Shown here: one piece after another, positions 52,597-61,159 of the stretch
Numbering within the stretch: the first letter of the stretch is position 1
Layout of the letters: every line of letters begins with the position of its first letter
Notes under the pieces: generated by a model
Seen by the model: the letters and a program-made list of their open reading frames with translations, nothing else
What the model was told of the DNA's origin: nothing
Databases searched by the model: none
Program-made: the position numbers and the translations under genes
Origin: Autumnicola patrickiae
GTDB lineage: Bacteria > Bacteroidota > Bacteroidia > Flavobacteriales > Flavobacteriaceae
Length of the DNA stretch: 64,000 nucleotides
Assembly: GCF_031846525.1 (NCBI RefSeq)
Contig: NZ_JAVRHM010000003.1
Location: forward strand, 168,887-232,886
Direction: 5' to 3'

Positions 52597-53901
52597 ATGA
52601 ATATTCCCCATAGCGATTTGCCCCGGGTAGTAATAATCGGAGGAGGTTTTGCCGGCATGGCACTTGCAAGAAAACTGCTTAAGGAAGATTTCCAGGTGGT
52701 TTTACTGGACCGACATAATTATCACACCTTTCAGCCTTTATTGTACCAGGTTTCCACTGCCAGCCTGGAGCCCGATTCTATTGCTTATCCTTTAAGGAAG
52801 ATTACACGGGATAGTAAAAAATGTTTTTTCAGGCTTACCGAAGTCTCTTCAATTTCTGCGGAAGAAAATTTAATTCATACCAATATTGGGGATATTACCT
52901 ACGATTATTTGGTGATTGCCACAGGTTCAAAAACAAATTTCTTTGGAAATAAAAGTATTGAACAAAACGGAATGTGGATGAAAACCGTTCCGCAGGCGCT
53001 AAACATCAGAAGCTTAATCCTGGAAAACCTGGAACAGGCGGTAATTACCGATGATCCTGAAAAAAGGAAAGCACTTCTTAATTTTGTGCTTGTAGGGGCT
53101 GGCCCAACAGGAGTGGAACTTAGCGGCGCACTTGCCGAAATTAGAAATAACGTGGTTCCCAATGATTATCCAGATATTGATCCTAATGAAATGAATATCC
53201 ATCTCCTGGAAGGACTCTCACGGGTTTTACCACCAATGAGTGAGGAGTCTTCTAAAAGAGCACAGAAATTTTTAGAAGAACTGGGGGTTCACATTCATTT
53301 AAACACCATGGTAGAAAATTACGATGGAGAACTTGTTACAACCAATACCGATCTTTCTTTAAAAACAGAAACTTTTATCTGGTCTGCCGGCGTTACAGGC
53401 GCTCCTGTTAAAGGACTAAATGCTTCGGCTATGGTCGAGAAAGCGAACCGGTACGAAGTGAACACTTTTAACCAGGTAAACGGCTACGAGAATATTTTTG
53501 CAATTGGTGATATCGCTTTAATGCAAAGCGGTGATTTTCCCAGAGGACATCCTATGGTAGCCCAACCCGCTATACAGCAGGGGAGGCACCTGGCCAAAAA
53601 TCTTAAGCGACTGGTAAAGGGCGACAAGTTAGAGCCTTTTAATTATAATGATAAAGGTACTATGGCTACGGTAGGACGAAATCGCGCCGTGGTAGATTTG
53701 GGAAAATTTAAGTTTGGAGGTTTCTTTGCATGGTTTGTATGGATGTTTGTGCATTTGTGGTTTCTCGTAGGCTTTAGAAACAGGCTGGTGACCTTCTTTA
53801 ACTGGGTTTATAACTATATAAACTTCGATAAGGCTGCACGTTTAATTATTCGACCCTTTAAAGCCAATAAAAAACTTATGGAAGTGGACGAGGACATTTA
53901 A
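52597..53901 (+). CDS. ndh: Type II NADH dehydrogenase (NDH-2)
   Basis: A 434-residue single-subunit NADH:quinone oxidoreductase. The FAD motif is IIGGGFAGMALARKLLK near residue 15, the NAD motif is LVGAGPTGVELSGALAE near residue 170, and the C-terminus has FAIGDIALM plus a hydrophobic tail (FAWFVWMFVHLWFLVGF) for peripheral membrane binding. It transfers electrons to menaquinone without proton pumping. The gene has its own leader and is followed by a perfect 14-base hairpin. Confidence 0.92.
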   Translation: MNIPHSDLPRVVIIGGGFAGMALARKLLKEDFQVVLLDRHNYHTFQPLLYQVSTASLEPDSIAYPLRKITRDSKKCFFRLTEVSSISAEENLIHTNIGDITYDYLVIATGSKTNFFGNKSIEQNGMWMKTVPQALNIRSLILENLEQAVITDDPEKRKALLNFVLVGAGPTGVELSGALAEIRNNVVPNDYPDIDPNEMNIHLLEGLSRVLPPMSEESSKRAQKFLEELGVHIHLNTMVENYDGELVTTNTDLSLKTETFIWSAGVTGAPVKGLNASAMVEKANRYEVNTFNQVNGYENIFAIGDIALMQSGDFPRGHPMVAQPAIQQGRHLAKNLKRLVKGDKLEPFNYNDKGTMATVGRNRAVVDLGKFKFGGFFAWFVWMFVHLWFLVGFRNRLVTFFNWVYNYINFDKAARLIIRPFKANKKLMEVDEDI

Positions 53902-54279
53902 TTCATTTCTTCGGAATAAAATATTGCGGTGCAAATAGATTTGGGTACCAAAAATTGTATAGGGTCGAAAATGGCAATTTTCGACCCTATCTTTTGTGTG
54001 CAATTATTTCAGATTTCTTCTGAAGCTCAGGATGCTACATTTCTACAGAATCTTTCTCTTTTTTTCGGATAGTTTTTTCTCTCCATTTATTTTTCTTCAG
54101 ATTTCATCTTAAATTTATCTATTTTGGCTATTCAGATGCCTAAAATCCTTCAGAAAATGATAAAATTTCCTGTCCTGTCTGTTTTAATTACAATTCAACA
54201 TTAAATTTTGACGGTTCAGCAAAAACATTTTTCGGAGAACGCACAATAACCAGATATTAGCTTCAAATTAAGAGCTGGG
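53902..54279. other. Intergenic region with a strong hairpin
   Basis: The 378-base gap between ndh and the histidine kinase holds a perfect 14-base stem-loop (53959-53990) and then AT-rich text without a gene. The stretch nearest the kinase, from 54185 on, is A/T-rich and presumably contains its promoter, but no clear -7 box was recognised. Confidence 0.5.
53959..53990. terminator. Perfect 14-bp hairpin; palindromic word copy 9 and likely terminator
   Basis: ATAGGGTCGAAAAT (53959-53972) pairs exactly with ATTTTCGACCCTAT (53977-53990) around the loop GGCA. It follows ndh by 57 bases and CTTTTG follows. It is the longest form of the dispersed palindromic word. Confidence 0.65.
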
Positions 54280-55602
54280 ATGAAAATTATCTTCAAAATA
54301 ATAAAAACTTCAATTGTAATTTCTGTAGTTATACTGCTGTTGGATTCTATTTTCAGCGCAAGTACAGAAAAGCTCCTTCGTTTTGAAATGTGGGGAATTT
54401 ATTTTTTCTATGCTTTTGTTCTTACCACTATCAACGGCCTTTATTTTGCATTTTTCAATAAAAAAATTGGATGGGAAAATGCGGGGCTAAAAAGGGCAAT
54501 TATCGCCTCGGCGGGGTCCATCGTTCTTACCCTTCTTGGCTACTTTTTTTGCCGTCTTATAGACAGAACCATTTTTAACGATGTTTCAATAAATGAATTT
54601 TTGGAAAATGAAAGTCTGCGTTACTATTTCGCTCCGCTACTGTTTACTATCATCATATCCCTTGGTTTTCACGTTTTCTATTTTTATAAGGCACTTCAGG
54701 AGCGAAAAGTGACTGAGCAGAAGATTATTGCAGGAACCGCTTCAGCTAAATTTGAGAGTTTAAAGAACCAGATAGATCCGCATTTTTTGTTTAACAGCCT
54801 TAATGTTCTGACTTCCCTGATTGATGAAAATCCGGAGCAGGCGCAGAAATTCACCACTTCACTTTCAAAAATTTACAGGTACGTCCTGGAGCAAAAAGAT
54901 AAGGAACTGGTGAGCCTTGAAGAGGAACTGGCTTTTGCGGTCACTTATATGAAATTGTTGACGATGCGTTTTGAAAACAGCATTTTCTACGAGGTTCCAC
55001 AAGAAATTTCTACACCAGAGGCCAAGGTGGTACCGCTGTCCCTTCAGTTATTGCTGGAAAACACGATTAAGCATAACGTGGTAAGCGAAGCAAAACCTTT
55101 GCGGATTAAAATTTATGAAGCAAACGGATACCTGGTGATAGAAAATAATTTTCAGAAGAAGGAAGTTCTGCATCAGCGAAAAGGGGTGGGGCTTCAAAAT
55201 ATCGTGGACCGCTACGGAATTGTGACCCGTAGAAAAGTATTTATAGAGAAAAACCAGGAAATTTTCAGAGTAAAATTACCTGTACTAACCAAACAAATAG
55301 CAATTATGGAAACCCAGGATTTTAAAGAAGAAAAGGCATATTTTAAGGCGAAGGAGCGCGTAAAGGAAATAAAGGAATTTTATGGAAACCTCGTTTCTTA
55401 TTGTGTGGTAATTCCGTTTCTCATTTTTATTAATTACTACACGTTCTGGGGCTTCCAATGGTTCTGGTTTCCGTTATTTGGATGGGGAATTGGGCTAACA
55501 ATTCACGGATTCTCGGTCTTTGGCTATGGCTCTGCCTGGGAAGAACGTAAAATTCAGGAAATCATGGAAAAGGAACAGCAACAACAAAAATCCTGGAAAT
55601 AA
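54280..55602 (+). CDS. LytS-type histidine kinase with C-terminal 2TM domain
   Basis: A 440-residue sensor kinase. Four N-terminal membrane helices (about residues 8-135) are followed by the His_kinase block SLKNQIDPHFLFNSLNVLTS (phospho-acceptor His in DPHFLFNSLN) and an ATPase part with LLLENTIKHNVV (N box) and KGVGLQNIVDRYG (G box). After the kinase, residues about 350-430 add a 2TM domain: KAKERVKEIKEFYGNLVSYC and SAWEERKIQEIM. So membrane helices sit on both sides of the catalytic core. It is followed directly by two small 2TM proteins and a LytTR regulator. Confidence 0.88.
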   Translation: MKIIFKIIKTSIVISVVILLLDSIFSASTEKLLRFEMWGIYFFYAFVLTTINGLYFAFFNKKIGWENAGLKRAIIASAGSIVLTLLGYFFCRLIDRTIFNDVSINEFLENESLRYYFAPLLFTIIISLGFHVFYFYKALQERKVTEQKIIAGTASAKFESLKNQIDPHFLFNSLNVLTSLIDENPEQAQKFTTSLSKIYRYVLEQKDKELVSLEEELAFAVTYMKLLTMRFENSIFYEVPQEISTPEAKVVPLSLQLLLENTIKHNVVSEAKPLRIKIYEANGYLVIENNFQKKEVLHQRKGVGLQNIVDRYGIVTRRKVFIEKNQEIFRVKLPVLTKQIAIMETQDFKEEKAYFKAKERVKEIKEFYGNLVSYCVVIPFLIFINYYTFWGFQWFWFPLFGWGIGLTIHGFSVFGYGSAWEERKIQEIMEKEQQQQKSWK

Positions 55603-55916
55603 TGGAAAATTATAAACAAGAAGGACCTGGTTACTGGTCTGCAAAAAAGAAAGTGAAGGAGATCAAAGGTTTTTATGTACACCTGCTCGTTTATCTTTTT
55701 GTGAACATCGCGATAGTTGCCGTAGCGGCTTATCAGGATGGAGATTGGCATGCTTTAGACGACATCTGGACGTATTCTACGGCTTTCTTCTGGGGAATTG
55801 GATTATTTGCTCACTGGCTCTCTGTCTTTGGACCCAACAAACTCTTTGGAAAAGATTGGGAAGAGCGCAAAGTGAGGGAATTAATGGATAAAGAGAAGAA
55901 CAGGAACTGGGAATAA
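55602..55916 (+). CDS. 2TM domain-containing protein (first)
   Basis: A 104-residue membrane protein of the 2TM family: AKKKVKEIKGFYVHLLVYLF then FFWGIGLFAHWLSVFGPNKL and KDWEERKVRELMDKE. Two hydrophobic segments (about residues 27-46 and 64-82). It starts on the last base of the kinase stop, so it is translationally coupled. It resembles the kinase's own C-terminal domain. It may act as a membrane accessory of the sensor, which is inference. Confidence 0.88.
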   Translation: MENYKQEGPGYWSAKKKVKEIKGFYVHLLVYLFVNIAIVAVAAYQDGDWHALDDIWTYSTAFFWGIGLFAHWLSVFGPNKLFGKDWEERKVRELMDKEKNRNWE

Positions 55917-56230
55917 TGGAAAAACACACTGAAGAGGACTTTGAATACAGGTCGGCAAAAAAGAAAGTTAAAGAGATAAAAGGATTTTACATTCATCTTC
56001 TCATCTACATCTTCGTAAATATTGCTTTTTTTGCTGTAGAGATAAGGCAAAAAGGTTTTGAGGATGCGATGACCGATATCTGGAATTACAGGACCGCGTT
56101 CTTATGGGGAATTGGGATATTTGCCCATTGGGCCAGTACTTTTGGGATACACCTTTTCTTCGGAAAGGATTGGGAGGAGCGAAAAGTTGGGAAGCTTCTG
56201 AAGGAGAGAAAGAGAAATACCTGGGAATAA
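55916..56230 (+). CDS. 2TM domain-containing protein (second)
   Basis: A 104-residue paralogue of the previous gene: SAKKKVKEIKGFYIHLLIYI, then FLWGIGIFAHWASTFGIHLF and KDWEERKVGKLLKERKR. It starts on the last base of the previous stop. Three copies of the 2TM module therefore lie in tandem (kinase tail plus two free proteins), probably from duplication. Two membrane helices are predicted by eye. It lies 12 nt before the LytTR regulator. Confidence 0.88.
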   Translation: MEKHTEEDFEYRSAKKKVKEIKGFYIHLLIYIFVNIAFFAVEIRQKGFEDAMTDIWNYRTAFLWGIGIFAHWASTFGIHLFFGKDWEERKVGKLLKERKRNTWE

Positions 56231-56242
56231 TATTTATTTTAA

Positions 56243-56995
56243 ATGATACAGGCATTAATTATTGAAGATGAAAAGCCATCTGCCAGGCGTTTACAGCGTA
56301 TGCTGGAAAAACAGAAGGTAGAGGTAATCGCTACGCTGCATGGGGTGGAAGAGGCTACGGAATGGTTCCTGCAGAATGAACATCCCGAAATTATTTTTCT
56401 GGATATCCAGTTAAGTGATGGTTTGTCTTTTGAAATTTTTGAAAATGTGGAAATTAAAAGTGCCATCATTTTCACTACCGCTTACGATGAATACGCGCTG
56501 AAGGCTTTTAAATTGAATAGTGTAGATTATTTACTTAAGCCTATAGACGATGAAGAGCTTACTGCCGCAATGCAAAAGTTTTATCAAAATACCGCTGCTA
56601 TTAACGGCGGACTAAGTATGCAGAGCCTGAAGTCTATTTTTAACCTGCCAACCTCGGAGTACAGGAAGCGGTTCACCATTCAGGTGGGCCAGCATATTAA
56701 ACTGATTAACGTGGAGGAAATCAGCTGTTTTTGTTCTGAAAATAAATCTACTTACCTCCATACGCTGGACAAACGGAATTATCCTCTCGATATCTCCCTG
56801 GAAAAACTGGAGAACGAACTGAATTCCGAAAACTTCTTTAGGATCAACCGGCAAAGTATTGTAAATATTTTAGCAATTGAGGATATTGTTGCTTATTCCA
56901 ATTCCAGGCTGCGCATTAGTCTGAAGTCTTTTAATGATCTTCCGTTAATTGTGAGCAGGGAAAAAGTAAAGGATTTTAAGCAGTGGCTTTCTTAG
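56243..56995 (+). CDS. LytTR-family response regulator
   Basis: A 250-residue response regulator. The receiver has the acidic start LIIEDEKPSARRLQRML, phospho-acceptor aspartate in IIFLDIQLSDG and KPIDDEE; the C-terminal LytTR domain shows RFTIQVGQHIKLINVEEISC and FFRINRQSIVNI. It completes a kinase-2TM-2TM-regulator operon, the usual LytS-LytTR two-component pair of Bacteroidota. Target genes are unknown. Confidence 0.92.
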   Translation: MIQALIIEDEKPSARRLQRMLEKQKVEVIATLHGVEEATEWFLQNEHPEIIFLDIQLSDGLSFEIFENVEIKSAIIFTTAYDEYALKAFKLNSVDYLLKPIDDEELTAAMQKFYQNTAAINGGLSMQSLKSIFNLPTSEYRKRFTIQVGQHIKLINVEEISCFCSENKSTYLHTLDKRNYPLDISLEKLENELNSENFFRINRQSIVNILAIEDIVAYSNSRLRISLKSFNDLPLIVSREKVKDFKQWLS

Positions 56996-57029
56996 GTTAT
57001 GGAAGGAGGTTTTAGATCAATCCTAAAAT

Positions 57030-57626
57030 TTATTTAACAACAACTAGTTGGTTTCTTATCTTGATATTTGGAATTTTCAACCATTCATCTGAATTTGCTC
57101 TTTTATAAAACGAAAATGAATCTGAACTGGTAATACAATCTAATGAAAAGCCGAGTTCTTCGTTATTGTTCAATAATTCTAATCCGATGTAGATTTCGGT
57201 TAAGTGTTGCAAATCCATATTTAACAAATCCAGCTCAATTTCTCCCTTATGATCTGGAGTGACTAGGAAACGAATGTCGTTTTTGTTTATTATCCTTCCT
57301 GGTTGTAGTTCTGAATTTATATGGTAAATTTTTAATCTAAAGCTGTTTTCTGTAAAGTTGGTCTTTTTGCGTCTGTTGAAATAGAACTTTATGGAGGATA
57401 TTTTACCTTCTGGAATATTACTGATCCTGGAGACAAAAATCGATTTCTCTGCTACGGAAAAGGTTGCGTTTCTTTTACCTTCTGTTTTAATTATGACTCT
57501 GTCTTTATAATCTCGTATAGCGTTAACAGTCACTTCTTCTAAGAAAATTACTTCTTCCTCATTATGATCCTGGGAGTACAGATTACTTAGCAGGAAGAAG
57601 AATATCAATAAGAGAGCTTTATACAT
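57030..57626 (-). CDS. Secreted protein of unknown function
   Basis: A 198-residue exported protein with a signal peptide (LLIFFFLLSNLYSQ, residues about 5-18). The mature start EEEVIFLEEVTVNAIRDYKD resembles the beta-strand segments found in TonB-linked or carboxypeptidase-regulatory proteins, but no named domain was recognised. It is convergent with the LytTR gene, with only 34 bases between, including a weak AT hairpin (TTTTAG with CTAAAA at 57010-57028). Function unknown. Confidence 0.75.
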   Translation of the reverse strand: MYKALLLIFFFLLSNLYSQDHNEEEVIFLEEVTVNAIRDYKDRVIIKTEGKRNATFSVAEKSIFVSRISNIPEGKISSIKFYFNRRKKTNFTENSFRLKIYHINSELQPGRIINKNDIRFLVTPDHKGEIELDLLNMDLQHLTEIYIGLELLNNNEELGFSLDCITSSDSFSFYKRANSDEWLKIPNIKIRNQLVVVK

Positions 57627-57639
57627 GAATTTTAATGAT

Positions 57640-57661
57640 AGTCGAAAATGGCAATTTCAGG
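57640..57661. repeat. Dispersed palindromic word, copy 10
   Basis: Reads AGTCGAAAATGGCAATTTCA, then GG. It lies 13 bases upstream of the minus-strand secreted protein start. A weaker relative, GAATTGCCATTTAATT, occurs near 57744. Confidence 0.6.
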
Positions 57662-57761
57662 ATAAAGGTTGGAATTTACTCTATCCAATTGTAGTATAGA
57701 TTTCTCAGAATAGATAACATTGCCTTTATTATGTTTTAGATTTGAATTGCCATTTAATTTA

Positions 57762-59108
57762 TTACTCGCTCTTTAACTGATCATCAAATAAGTCATACAC
57801 CTTATTCAAAAAAATTGGATACAAAGGTTCACGTTCAAACATATTAATGTAAAAGAGGGCTATTAAATCATTTTCCGGATCAATAATATACTCTGTACCT
57901 AACATGCCTCCCCAGGCATAGGCAGTATTTGAAACTGCGGGGACGGGTTTCTTTAAATTGTTATATAATTCAAAACCTAAACCGAATTTAAATCCTTTTC
58001 CTCCAGAATTTTCTTCTGGTAGCCGGTTTACTGTGGTCATTGTTTCAATTGTTTCGGGCTCCAGGATACGATTGCCATTAAATTCACCTTTGTTCAATAA
58101 CATCTGGCAAAATTTAGCATAATCTTCAATAGGTCCGTTTAGACCGATGGCCCCTTCAGTATATGTTTGTTCGCTGCTTATAGCACCTTCGGTATACATA
58201 GTCGAACCGGATTTTAGTTCCCCTTCAACAGCACTATAAGGTTTTACAAAACGCTTTAATGCTTCCGGTTTATAATACCAATCTGTCTCATTCATCCCCA
58301 ACGGATTCAGGATTGTCTCTTTGACATATTCGCGGAAGGGTTGCCCGGATATTCTTTCCACCATATACGCTAACATGTTCGTACTAATATGGTAGTTCCA
58401 TTCAGATCCCGGATCAAAACCGAGAGGATATTCAGCCAGCGCCAACATTTCTTCCTCCAAATATTTTGAATCTGGATTGCCCCCGAAGCTCCGTTGTCCT
58501 TTTGGCTTCTCATCGGGTATTGAACCTCCAAACCCGGCAGGGACACCGGCTTTTTTTCCCTCTGCACGTCGGATTTCACCCACAAGCCCGGCGTTAAGTC
58601 CAGAAGAGTGTGACATCAGGTGGGCGAAGGTCATTGGTGTTTCAACCGGGCGCGTTTCATAGGTGCCATCTTCATTTACTTTTGTTACTACCTGATCAGG
58701 AATTTCAGGGAAATATTTCGATACAGGATCCTCTATTGCTACCAGGCCTTTTTCAACAAGCGTCATAAATGCCACCGTAGTAATAGCTTTTGTTTGCGAA
58801 AATAGTACGTAATAATCATCAACCTTAGCAGGAACTTCGTTTTCAACGTCCTTTAGACCAAAAGCTTTTTTATAGATTACATTTCCTTCTTTGGCAACGA
58901 AAGCAGTAACACTGCTCACTTTTTTCTCATCTACAAACGATTGTAGCAAAGAATCTATATTATTTATTTCTTTAGCATTAACATCAAATCTTTCAATTTC
59001 GGCAGTGTGATTAAAACTTTGAGGATTGGTATCCTTTTGTGCTGAAATTGTGTTGCAGCTAAAAATTATTGCTGCAAACAAGATAGAGAACGAGTTAGCT
59101 ATTTTCAT
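57762..59108 (-). CDS. Serine hydrolase (beta-lactamase family/family VIII esterase-like)
   Basis: A 448-residue exported hydrolase with a signal peptide near FSCNTISAQ. The class C beta-lactamase motif S-x-x-K is FSQTKAIT. The next motif is WNYHISTNMLAYMVERISGQ, where the usual Y-x-N is replaced as in family VIII carboxylesterases. The later GLGFELY and NTAYAWGGMLGTE regions supply the third site. It is the last gene of an operon of three hydrolases. Probable role is hydrolysis of an ester or peptide in the envelope; antibiotic resistance is not implied. Confidence 0.87.
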   Translation of the reverse strand: MKIANSFSILFAAIIFSCNTISAQKDTNPQSFNHTAEIERFDVNAKEINNIDSLLQSFVDEKKVSSVTAFVAKEGNVIYKKAFGLKDVENEVPAKVDDYYVLFSQTKAITTVAFMTLVEKGLVAIEDPVSKYFPEIPDQVVTKVNEDGTYETRPVETPMTFAHLMSHSSGLNAGLVGEIRRAEGKKAGVPAGFGGSIPDEKPKGQRSFGGNPDSKYLEEEMLALAEYPLGFDPGSEWNYHISTNMLAYMVERISGQPFREYVKETILNPLGMNETDWYYKPEALKRFVKPYSAVEGELKSGSTMYTEGAISSEQTYTEGAIGLNGPIEDYAKFCQMLLNKGEFNGNRILEPETIETMTTVNRLPEENSGGKGFKFGLGFELYNNLKKPVPAVSNTAYAWGGMLGTEYIIDPENDLIALFYINMFEREPLYPIFLNKVYDLFDDQLKSE

Positions 59109-59119
59109 TATATGCTTTA

Positions 59120-59977
59120 TTAATTTTCCTGTGGATGAAGGTATTTAGCTAAAAACTCTTCAATAACGGGATCGGTCACTTCAAGTTTTTCTGCATAAGC
59201 CACACCATGGCCGCCTTCAACTTCCATATATTCAATATTGGCTCCCGCGGCTTTCATTTTTTCTACAAAATCCTCTGTTAGTTCAGCGCGTACTATTTTG
59301 TCGTCTGTACCCTGTATGATAAGAATAGGAGGATGGTCGGCACCAATATAACCAATAGGCCACCAAACCGGTTTTGCCATTGGTACATCACGTCCCAGTT
59401 CTGTTGGTGTTGAGGCGCTGGCCGCAACATTGACCATACTGGAATACTCATCCCATCCGCCATCACCTTCCAGTCCTGCACTTTCAGGTGCCATGGCCAG
59501 CATCAGAGCAAGATGTGCGCCTGCAGAGTGACCATAGCTGCCAATTCGATCTGGATCTACACGTAGCTCTTCGGCATGAGCACGTAGCCAGCGAACTGCT
59601 GTTTTTACATCTTCAATACTTGCAGGAAATTCAGCTTCACCTGTAAGACGGTAATCCACATTAATTGTAACGTAACCTTTTTGAGCATAGCTTACCATCA
59701 TCTTCTGGTAAACATCTACAGATTTGGATCCCGCAGCCCATCCGCCGCCATGCACGATGACCAGAGCGGGACGAAGCTCACCTCCAAAATTTGCCGGCAT
59801 GGCTAAATCAAGTTTCCAGGCATCACTTTCCCCTTCGCGATAGGGAATATCCTTTGTTACAGAAATTGATTTGTATTCTGAAGTAAAATTATTGTCCCCG
59901 GAAGCCTTGACACCGCAAGACATTACTGAACATGCGAGGAGAAGGGTCAGAATAAGTGGAAATTTCTTTTTTATCAT
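59120..59977 (-). CDS. Alpha/beta hydrolase lipoprotein (HSL/BD-FAE-like)
   Basis: A 285-residue lipoprotein (LLACSVMSC lipobox). The oxyanion motif HGGGWAAGSK and nucleophile elbow GHSAGAHLAL mark an HSL-type alpha/beta hydrolase; the acid and base are in IIQGTDDKIV and GGHGVAY. It is coupled closely to its neighbours (10-11 nt gaps), the middle gene of three. Likely an esterase acting on short acyl esters or on acetylated sugars. The substrate is unknown. Confidence 0.87.
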   Translation of the reverse strand: MIKKKFPLILTLLLACSVMSCGVKASGDNNFTSEYKSISVTKDIPYREGESDAWKLDLAMPANFGGELRPALVIVHGGGWAAGSKSVDVYQKMMVSYAQKGYVTINVDYRLTGEAEFPASIEDVKTAVRWLRAHAEELRVDPDRIGSYGHSAGAHLALMLAMAPESAGLEGDGGWDEYSSMVNVAASASTPTELGRDVPMAKPVWWPIGYIGADHPPILIIQGTDDKIVRAELTEDFVEKMKAAGANIEYMEVEGGHGVAYAEKLEVTDPVIEEFLAKYLHPQEN

Positions 59978-59987
59978 CTTTTATAAT

Positions 59988-60863
59988 TTATTTATTATGT
60001 TCAAAATTTTTAGCTTTCATAGCCCAGCCTGAATAAGCGTTTAAGTTATTTTCAAGAAAAACAGAAGAATTGTCTTTTCCTTTTAATTGCCAGTCGAGCC
60101 AATCAACAGCCATTTTAGAAAATGATCCTCCATATTCTTCTCCAAAGGTGCCCATATGCCCACCTTCCAGGAGGTTGGCAAAAGCAACGGGAACATCTTT
60201 GATGCGACTGTAGTCCATTTCAGCATTGTTGGTGGCAACGTCTGATTCTCCGCCAACGATATAGAGAATATTTCCATTTAGAGATTCCAGGGATTTTGAG
60301 CTGGCACCGGCCATGGTCATTTCGCCCATTCCGGAATTAAACATCATGTAGGTTTTTATTCGGCTGTCACCCGCTACCGCCAGAATCTGGGCTCCTCCAC
60401 AAGATTGCCCCGCTGCTGCAATTTTACCCAGATCTAAATTTCCGTAATAGTCGGTATCCTTATCTTTAGCTTGTTTAGTGATCCAATTAATAGCTTTCAG
60501 GAGCATTTTAGCATCTGTACTTTCGTGTTGACGTTCATCCAAGGTCATTTGTAGGGAGCCGATAGCTACTACAATATATCCTTGTGATGCAATTTCAGAC
60601 AATACCCTTTCATGATTAATAGAAGAATCGGCACATCCGCCATTAGCAAAGACCATAACCGGTAGTTTACCTTCCTTTTCTGCTGCATTTCCAATGTTTT
60701 CCGGGCGATATACAACAAAATCGGGCAGGGATTTTTCAGAAACTGCTACAGCTTTATACTGACCGCTGCCGCCATTGTCAATTACTTTACTCTTAGCTCC
60801 TTGTGCAATACTATCGCTTATCAGGAAGCACAAAAATAGAATAGTAAATAAATATTTTTTCAT
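59988..60863 (-). CDS. Secreted dienelactone-hydrolase-like alpha/beta hydrolase
   Basis: A 291-residue secreted alpha/beta hydrolase with a signal peptide near SDSIAQ. FANGGCADSSIN gives the oxyanion region and GQSCGGAQILAVAG the nucleophile elbow (G-x-S-C-G, the dienelactone/PETase-like variant); EGGHMGTFGE holds the histidine. It is the first gene of the three-hydrolase operon. An inverted repeat, CTGCTG-N9-CAGCAG, lies 19 bases upstream. Function and regulator unknown. Confidence 0.85.
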   Translation of the reverse strand: MKKYLFTILFLCFLISDSIAQGAKSKVIDNGGSGQYKAVAVSEKSLPDFVVYRPENIGNAAEKEGKLPVMVFANGGCADSSINHERVLSEIASQGYIVVAIGSLQMTLDERQHESTDAKMLLKAINWITKQAKDKDTDYYGNLDLGKIAAAGQSCGGAQILAVAGDSRIKTYMMFNSGMGEMTMAGASSKSLESLNGNILYIVGGESDVATNNAEMDYSRIKDVPVAFANLLEGGHMGTFGEEYGGSFSKMAVDWLDWQLKGKDNSSVFLENNLNAYSGWAMKAKNFEHNK

Positions 60864-60881
60864 TGTTAAGATCTTTAGTTT

Positions 60882-60902
60882 CTGCTGAGTATATTACAGC
60901 AG
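60882..60902. promoter_or_regulatory. Inverted repeat before the three-hydrolase operon (candidate operator)
   Basis: CTGCTG (60882-60887) and CAGCAG (60897-60902) form a perfect 6-base inverted repeat with a 9-base AT spacer, 19 bases before the operon's first start codon. Confidence 0.45.
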
Positions 60903-61159
60903 TGAATTAAAAATTCAAGTGAATATATTTCAATTTCTCAGCACAATTCCATTATAATCAAATATTACTTCAAGGAATTTTGTTAAAAATAAATTAAAAA
61001 TTTAGAAAGCAGAAGGTTGTAAGGGAAAACTTTTTGTCCGTAGCAAATGGGTGAAGTAGGAGCGGTGGATTTATAGGAAACTAGGATCTGTAAAGGACAG
61101 TCTAAAATGGCAATTTTCGGCAGGTAGGGGCTCTTTAGTAAATACCAGGCTGCAAAAAA
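60903..61159. other. Intergenic region upstream of the hydrolase operon
   Basis: A/T-rich with one palindromic word at 61101-61122. I see no gene, no clear -7 box and no terminator. Confidence 0.4.
61101..61122. repeat. Dispersed palindromic word, copy 11
   Basis: Reads TCTAAAATGGCAATTTTCGG, then CA, in the same orientation as copies 7, 9 and 10. Confidence 0.6.

Noticed and set aside
57010..57028. TTTTAG-N7-CTAAAA hairpin between convergent genes as a terminator
   Set aside because: The stem is only 6 A/T-rich base pairs and too weak to call.
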